Below are positions 59,899 to 64,000 of a stretch of DNA of 64,000 bases, one piece after another. The notes below the pieces were generated by a model. That model did no database searches and was not told where the DNA came from. It saw only the letters and a list, made by a program, of their open reading frames with translations. The stretch comes from Natronobacterium haloterrestre (lineage in GTDB: Archaea; Halobacteriota; Halobacteria; Halobacteriales; Natrialbaceae). Position 1 is the first letter of the stretch; each line of letters starts with the position of its first letter. A program made the position numbers and the translations under genes. The stretch covers positions 1 through 64,000 of the forward strand of contig NZ_FOKW01000006.1 of the NCBI RefSeq assembly GCF_900112205.1, written 5' to 3'.

Positions 59899-60552
59899 AT
59901 GCAGTCGGCAGACCTCACCGTCCGACTTCCGCCGTCGATGCAGTTGCCGGCACCCGAAGACCCGCTCGAGTCGTTCCAGCGCGAGGAGGTCCTTTCCTGG
60001 GAGGTCGACCCCGTGTCCGAGACCGTCCGCTTCCTCTCGCTGGTCGTCGGTGACCCCGGCGCTCTCGGGAACCTGGCCGAAGACCTCGAGTCCGTCCGCC
60101 GGTACGACGTCACGCCGATCGACGCCGACACCTTCTACGGCTACGTCGAGATGGACCTGCGAGCCGCCGACGCCACCGTCATGGGGACGTTCGACGTCCC
60201 CGGACTCGTGATCGTCCCGCCGATGGTCTACACGGGCCGAGAGAACGTTCACGTCACCGTGCTCGGGGAGCCAGCGGCCATGTCGCGGCTGCTCGAGAAC
60301 GCACCCGACGATATCGACGTCGAGGTCACGCGCGTGAGCGAACACCAGCGCCGTTCGGAGACGCTGGCCGGCCGACTCACGGCCCGGCAGTTCGAGGCGC
60401 TGGAGGTCGCCCGCGACGTGGGGTACTACGAGGTGCCACGGAGCGGCGACTTAGCGACGGTAGCCGACGAACTCGGGTGTTCCGAGAGCGCGGCGTCGAC
60501 GTTGCTACGGGCAGCGGAGGCGGAGCTGGTCGACGCGGCGGTACGACGATAA
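59899..60552 (+). CDS. Bat-type HTH regulator beside a P450 gene
   Basis: The 217-aa protein has a beta-rich N-terminal sensor (about 1-150) and the HTH_10 block 'LTARQFEALEVARDVGYYEV' with 'LATVADELGCSESAASTLLR' (about 163-200). It is divergently transcribed from the P450 gene, separated by 81 bp, so it most likely controls it. The ligand is unknown. Relative of the gene at 55,331-56,017. The start is well supported by the TATA box. Confidence 0.88.
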   Translation: MQSADLTVRLPPSMQLPAPEDPLESFQREEVLSWEVDPVSETVRFLSLVVGDPGALGNLAEDLESVRRYDVTPIDADTFYGYVEMDLRAADATVMGTFDVPGLVIVPPMVYTGRENVHVTVLGEPAAMSRLLENAPDDIDVEVTRVSEHQRRSETLAGRLTARQFEALEVARDVGYYEVPRSGDLATVADELGCSESAASTLLRAAEAELVDAAVRR

Positions 60553-60571
60553 GTCGAAAGCCGACCCGGAA

Positions 60572-60817
60572 TCAGGGAATCAACTGTTCTCCGTCGTCGT
60601 CGTAGATCCTGATGGCGTCGACGGGACAGGTTCGGGCGGCGAACTTCGCGTCGAGTTCCGCGTCCTCGGGTACCTCGCGGACGAAGACGCCGTCCTCGAC
60701 CTCCTCGCTGTCCCGGAGGACGGCTTTCCCCTTCGATTTGTCCTCCTCGAAGGCGTCCCACTCGGCGACACACTGGAACATCCCGATGCAGGTGTCCTCG
60801 TCGAATTCGACTTTCAT
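60572..60817 (-). CDS. Ferredoxin with three cysteines, [3Fe-4S]-type
   Basis: The 81-aa protein reads 'VEFDEDTCIGMFQCVAEW' (Cys10, Cys16) and 'ARTCPVDAIRIYDDDG' (Cys64). The spacing C-x5-C…C-P with no fourth cysteine is the form of P450-reducing [3Fe-4S] ferredoxins. The rest is acidic. The ATG at 60,817 gives the standard length. It converges on the bat-type regulator and lies about 0.75 kb from the P450 gene; these likely form a redox pair. The call as ferredoxin is firm; the partner is inferred. Confidence 0.85.
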   Translation of the reverse strand: MKVEFDEDTCIGMFQCVAEWDAFEEDKSKGKAVLRDSEEVEDGVFVREVPEDAELDAKFAARTCPVDAIRIYDDDGEQLIP

Positions 60818-60983
60818 GGCTCGAGATTCGGGCGAGCACCCTAAATCGGTAGCGGTCGTCTGTCCTCCGTATCGACGGTACCGTTTAGTGGCTGCCACCC
60901 GGTCGTTAGGCCATGTTCGATCACCTCAGCCCGCCGAGAGGACCGAGTGATCCGAACCCGTCCGGCGCGGAGGCGAACGGACG

Positions 60984-62438
60984 ATGGTAGACCTCGCCCT
61001 CTCCGGCGCTCGAGTCGGTGCCGCGCTGGTGCTCGTCGCTCTGAACGGGTTCTTCGTCGCCGCCGAGTTCGCGTTCGTCAGGGTTCGCTCGACCGCCGTC
61101 GAGTCGTTGGTCGCGGACGGGAGAACCGGCGCGACGCTGCTCGCCGAGGTAATGGACAACCTGGACGACTACCTCGCCGTGACACAACTGGGGATCACGA
61201 TCGCCTCGCTGGGGCTCGGGTGGATCGGCGAACCCGCGGTCGCGGCGCTCATCGAACCGGCCGTCGGCCCGTTCCTCCCCGAGGGAACCGTCCACCTCGT
61301 CGCCTTCGCGGTCGGGTTCGGCGTCATCACGTTCCTCCACGTGGTATTCGGCGAACTCGCGCCGAAGACGATCGCTATCGCCCGGGCCGAACGGATCGCG
61401 CTGCTGGTCGCCGCGCCGATGAAGGCCTTCTACTACCTGTTCGTGCCGGGGATCGTCGTCTTCAACGGGACGGCAAACGCCTTCACCCGGCTGATCGGGA
61501 TCCCGCCGGCCTCCGAGACCGACGAGACGTTCACCGAGGAGGAACTCCGCATGGCGCTTGCCCGCTCCGGCGAGGAGGGCAACGTCGCCGCGGACGAGGT
61601 CGAGATGATCGACCGGGTGTTCGAACTCGACGACGTCACGGCGCGAGAGGTGATGGTTCCGCGACCCGACGTTCGGAGCGTCCCCGCGGACCTCCCGCTC
61701 GCGGACCTGCGGGACCGGATCGTCGAGACGGGTCACACGCGCTATCCCGTCGTCGACGCGGGCGATCCGGATCGAGTTGTCGGGCTCGTCGACGCCAAGG
61801 ACGTGATTCGGGCGGGGACCCTCGAGGCCGAGGGCGAAGTCGGGGACGGGGACGGGGACGGGGACGGAGACGACCGCACGACCACCGCCGGCGACCTCGC
61901 CCACGATATCCCCGTCGTCCCCGAAACCGTCGCCGTCAGCGATCTCCTCTCGGATCTCCAGCGGGAACGGGCACAGATGGCCGCGGTGATCGACGAGTGG
62001 GGCGTCCTCGAGGGGATCGTCACCGTCGAGGACGTCGTCGAGGTGGTCGTCGGTGACCTCCACGACGAGTTCGACGTCCCCTCGCGGGAGCCGTCGATCG
62101 ACCGCGACGCGAGCGAGGAGGGCGTCGCCGTCGACGGCGGCGTCGCGCTCTCGACGGTCAACGAGGAACTCGGGACTACCTTCGACCACGACGCCGTGGA
62201 GACGATCGGCGGCCTGGTGCTCGCTCGACTCGGGCGGCCGCCCGAGTCCGGCGACCGGGTATCGATCGCGGGCCACGAACTGACCGTGACGGCGGTCGAC
62301 GGCATGCGCGCCTCGACGGTCGTCGTTCGGCCCGAGTCGGGGACGTTCGAGGGCACGGCGGAGTCGGCGACGGACGGAGCGGCCGGCGACGACACTGCCC
62401 TCGAGTCCGAGCGTGCCGAGAGGTCGGAGGGGAGTTGA
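60984..62438 (+). CDS. CNNM/hemolysin-C family membrane protein with CBS domains
   Basis: The 484-aa protein has a DUF21 membrane domain (1-190) with 'ALNGFFVAAEFAFVRVRSTA' and 'VVFGELAPKTIAIARAE'. Two CBS domains follow (about 210-355, 'VMVPRPDVRSVPADLPLADL' and 'AAVIDEWGVLEGIVTVEDVV'), then a CorC-type C-terminal domain (about 375-460). Family members transport or sense divalent metals such as magnesium. A Gly/Asp repeat (GDGDGDGD) sits between the two CBS modules. The start is the ATG at 60,984. Single gene. Function by family: probably metal ion export. Confidence 0.9.
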   Translation: MVDLALSGARVGAALVLVALNGFFVAAEFAFVRVRSTAVESLVADGRTGATLLAEVMDNLDDYLAVTQLGITIASLGLGWIGEPAVAALIEPAVGPFLPEGTVHLVAFAVGFGVITFLHVVFGELAPKTIAIARAERIALLVAAPMKAFYYLFVPGIVVFNGTANAFTRLIGIPPASETDETFTEEELRMALARSGEEGNVAADEVEMIDRVFELDDVTAREVMVPRPDVRSVPADLPLADLRDRIVETGHTRYPVVDAGDPDRVVGLVDAKDVIRAGTLEAEGEVGDGDGDGDGDDRTTTAGDLAHDIPVVPETVAVSDLLSDLQRERAQMAAVIDEWGVLEGIVTVEDVVEVVVGDLHDEFDVPSREPSIDRDASEEGVAVDGGVALSTVNEELGTTFDHDAVETIGGLVLARLGRPPESGDRVSIAGHELTVTAVDGMRASTVVVRPESGTFEGTAESATDGAAGDDTALESERAERSEGS

Positions 62439-62459
62439 GAGGGCGGGAGCCGAGGACAC

Positions 62460-63557
62460 TCAGACGCGCCGGATCACCCAGAGCGCGGCGATGCCGCCGA
62501 CGACGATCACCAGCCAGTAACTCGCGAGCCGGTAGATCGCCACCACCGCGAGCGCGTCGGCCGTCGCGAGCGCCGTCAACGCCGTCAACAGCGCGACGAG
62601 CGTACCCTCGATGGCCGCGAGCCCGCCGGGCAGCGGCGTCGAGCCGGCGATGACGCTCGCCGGGACGAGAAAGCACACGAGCAACGCCGACACCGGCGTC
62701 CCGAGCGCGAGGCCGGCGAAGTACAGCGGGATCGCGAACAGCACCCAGCCGACGTACGCGAACGCGATCGCCGTGACGACGACGCGGGGCGAATCGGCGA
62801 TCACCTCGAGCGACCCGTAGAGGCGGGTGATCCGGTCGCGGACCGACTCGAGCGAGAGCCGGTCGGTTCGGCGGGCGACGGGGGCGAGCGCACGCACGAC
62901 GAGGTCGCGGAGCCGCTCCCGGAACCGCCAGCCGACGACGGCGATGGCCGGCAGCCCCACGGCGAGTGCAGCGAGCAGGACGGCGAACCGTTCGATCGGC
63001 CCCGCGAGCTGGGCGGTAAACAGCAGGTAGCCGAGGCCGAGCCCGCCCGCGGTGAAAAACGGGAGGAGTCGAACCAGGTCGGCCGTGACGACGCTGGCGA
63101 GGCTCTGTTCGAACGTCGCTTCCGTGTCGCGGGCCAGCACGTACGCGATGAACGGTTCGCCGCCGGCCTGTCCCATCGGCGTGACGTAGTTGGCGAACGT
63201 CGCCGCGAAGAACGTCACGATCAGCTTCCGGAACGGGACGGTGACGCCGATCGCCCGGAGGACGACGTGCCAGGTCTTCCCCCAGGCGACGAGACACAGC
63301 AGCGTCGAGACGCAGGCCGCGGCCACCCACTCGAGTTGGGCTGTTCGGAGCCGCGAGACGGTTCGGTCCCAGCCGACGACGGCCCCGAGCAGGTAGACGA
63401 GCACGACCGCCACGAGAAACGCCAGGGCGGTCTTCGCGACCGTCCTGCGATCGCCCCACCCCGCGCCGAGGGTTACGGCCGACTCCTCGTCCCCGTGGGC
63501 GGTCGCCTCGCCGTCGGCGGCGGTATCGGGATCTGGATCGGAATCAGGATCGGACAC
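62460..63557 (-). CDS. Lysylphosphatidylglycerol synthase TM region/flippase-like protein (UPF0104)
   Basis: The 365-aa protein has about eight TM helices. It has the family's 'VTFFAATFANYVTPMGQAGGEP' and 'LVPASVIAGSTPLPGGLAAIEG' blocks. UPF0104/LPG_synthase_TM proteins lie next to glycosyltransferases in archaea and may flip lipid-linked sugars. The GTG at 63,557 (VSDPDSDPDPD) is preferred over the one at 63,611, which overlaps the upstream gene. It begins 24 bp after the stop of the family-2 glycosyltransferase on the same strand; they probably form an operon. Confidence 0.88.
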   Translation of the reverse strand: MSDPDSDPDPDTAADGEATAHGDEESAVTLGAGWGDRRTVAKTALAFLVAVVLVYLLGAVVGWDRTVSRLRTAQLEWVAAACVSTLLCLVAWGKTWHVVLRAIGVTVPFRKLIVTFFAATFANYVTPMGQAGGEPFIAYVLARDTEATFEQSLASVVTADLVRLLPFFTAGGLGLGYLLFTAQLAGPIERFAVLLAALAVGLPAIAVVGWRFRERLRDLVVRALAPVARRTDRLSLESVRDRITRLYGSLEVIADSPRVVVTAIAFAYVGWVLFAIPLYFAGLALGTPVSALLVCFLVPASVIAGSTPLPGGLAAIEGTLVALLTALTALATADALAVVAIYRLASYWLVIVVGGIAALWVIRRV

Positions 63558-63580
63558 GATACTAGAGAGTGTCGCCGGGA

Positions 63581-64000
63581 TCAGGCTCCGGTCTTCGTCA
63601 CCTGGTACCACTCGCCGTCCCAGGTCAGACCGTACTCGAACATCGCCTTCACGGTCAGGACGCCGTGGCCCAGATAGACGAGCGGCGCGAGTGCGATCGT
63701 CCAGGATGGGGGACCGACCCGGCCGTCGACCAGGTCACGGCTCCAGACGCCGCCGATCAGTCCGTAGATCGCGACCAGCGCGGCGATCGCAGAGCCAGGG
63801 TCGAACAACAACAGGAACAGGACGTGTGCGGTGAGCACCAGCAACGTGGCACCCGCGAGAACGGCCCCGACCGCCCGGCCGACCGAGACGACGTCGTCGA
63901 CGTCCATGCCGCCCGTAATCGACTCGACGATCCGCAGGTGTGACACCTGCACGTGACCGATCCGCCACCGCTTTCGCTGCCCCCAGAGGTCCCGAACGGT
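63581..64000 (-). CDS. Family-2 glycosyltransferase, C-terminal part (runs off the window)
   Basis: The frame continues to the right edge, where it reads 'TVRDLWGQRKRWRIGHVQVS', containing the QxxRW motif of processive GT2 enzymes. Four TM helices follow (about 32-50, 55-75 and two near the end), with the end 'YGLTWDGEWYQVTKTGA'. The catalytic GT-A domain lies beyond position 64,000. Such enzymes add sugars to lipid carriers or surface glycans. It precedes the flippase-like gene by 24 bp on the same strand, a frequent pairing. Confidence 0.85.
   Translation of the reverse strand, partial: TVRDLWGQRKRWRIGHVQVSHLRIVESITGGMDVDDVVSVGRAVGAVLAGATLLVLTAHVLFLLLFDPGSAIAALVAIYGLIGGVWSRDLVDGRVGPPSWTIALAPLVYLGHGVLTVKAMFEYGLTWDGEWYQVTKTGA

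Overview
The window comes from a haloarchaeon (class Halobacteria). The right-hand part is GC-rich, and its proteins are strongly acidic. It carries archaeal signature genes: an intein-bearing replication factor C small subunit, archaeal-type alanyl-tRNA synthetase, an RibL-type FAD synthase, bat-type HTH regulators and a SAMP2-like ubiquitin-like protein. Promoters often have a TATA-like box 24-30 nt before the start codon, as expected for leaderless haloarchaeal transcripts. Genus cannot be decided from the sequence alone.

The window has two unlike halves. Positions 1 to about 29,480 are an accessory island: visibly AT-richer, patchy in base composition, rich in small zinc-finger proteins, unknown genes, recombinases and palindromic sites. 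From about 29,480 to 64,000 it is ordinary dense chromosome. The boundary falls inside a SAM-methyltransferase-like gene, of which only the 3' end remains. A tyrosine integrase with a partner regulator lies just inside the island. The island's left end is not in the window.

Island layout: 0.4-2.8 kb holds small zinc-ribbon proteins, a PadR-type regulator, a TRAM-domain protein and a winged-helix protein. 2.9-4.95 kb holds an intact Bax1-type nuclease (DUF790) and the C-terminal half of its XPB helicase partner. 5.1-6.2 kb is an unknown two-gene operon. 6.3-13.2 kb is a compact four-gene operon of P-loop ATPase, short PglZ-domain protein, DUF1156 DNA methyltransferase and a small unknown protein; it looks like a stripped-down BREX/Pgl-type defence system. 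13.5-17.7 kb holds a HEPN-domain protein, then a four-TM protein flanked by two related ComEC-like metallo-beta-lactamase-fold proteins. 17.8-19.7 kb holds a serine recombinase with a dyad over its promoter, a DUF7563-type zinc finger, a cluster of palindromes and a coiled-coil protein. 21.1-24.4 kb is a translationally coupled four-gene operon ending in two HTH proteins. 25.8-26.0 kb is an iteron-like repeat cluster ahead of a 384-aa unknown gene. 28.1-29.4 kb is the integrase module.

Core layout: 2Fe-2S ferredoxin, DUF1684, a membrane hydrolase, CPBP protease, an XPD/Rad3-type helicase, FAD synthase, threonine dehydratase (preceded by 28-bp tandem repeats), a SAMP2-like protein, a bactofilin-like membrane protein, rfcS with a 699-aa intein, a DUF1917 protein, a sensor kinase without its catalytic residues, alaS, a lipoprotein, alpha/beta hydrolases, a degenerate AMP-binding protein, malate dehydrogenase and a HAD phosphatase. 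Next comes a cytochrome P450 with a divergent bat-type regulator and a three-cysteine ferredoxin. At the right edge are a CNNM/CBS membrane protein, a flippase-like protein and the C-terminus of a family-2 glycosyltransferase.

The best candidate for an undescribed system is the 6.3-13.2 kb operon. Next are the MBL-membrane-MBL/HEPN cluster and the iteron-like region at 25.8 kb. All functions are read from motifs and context; no database search was run.
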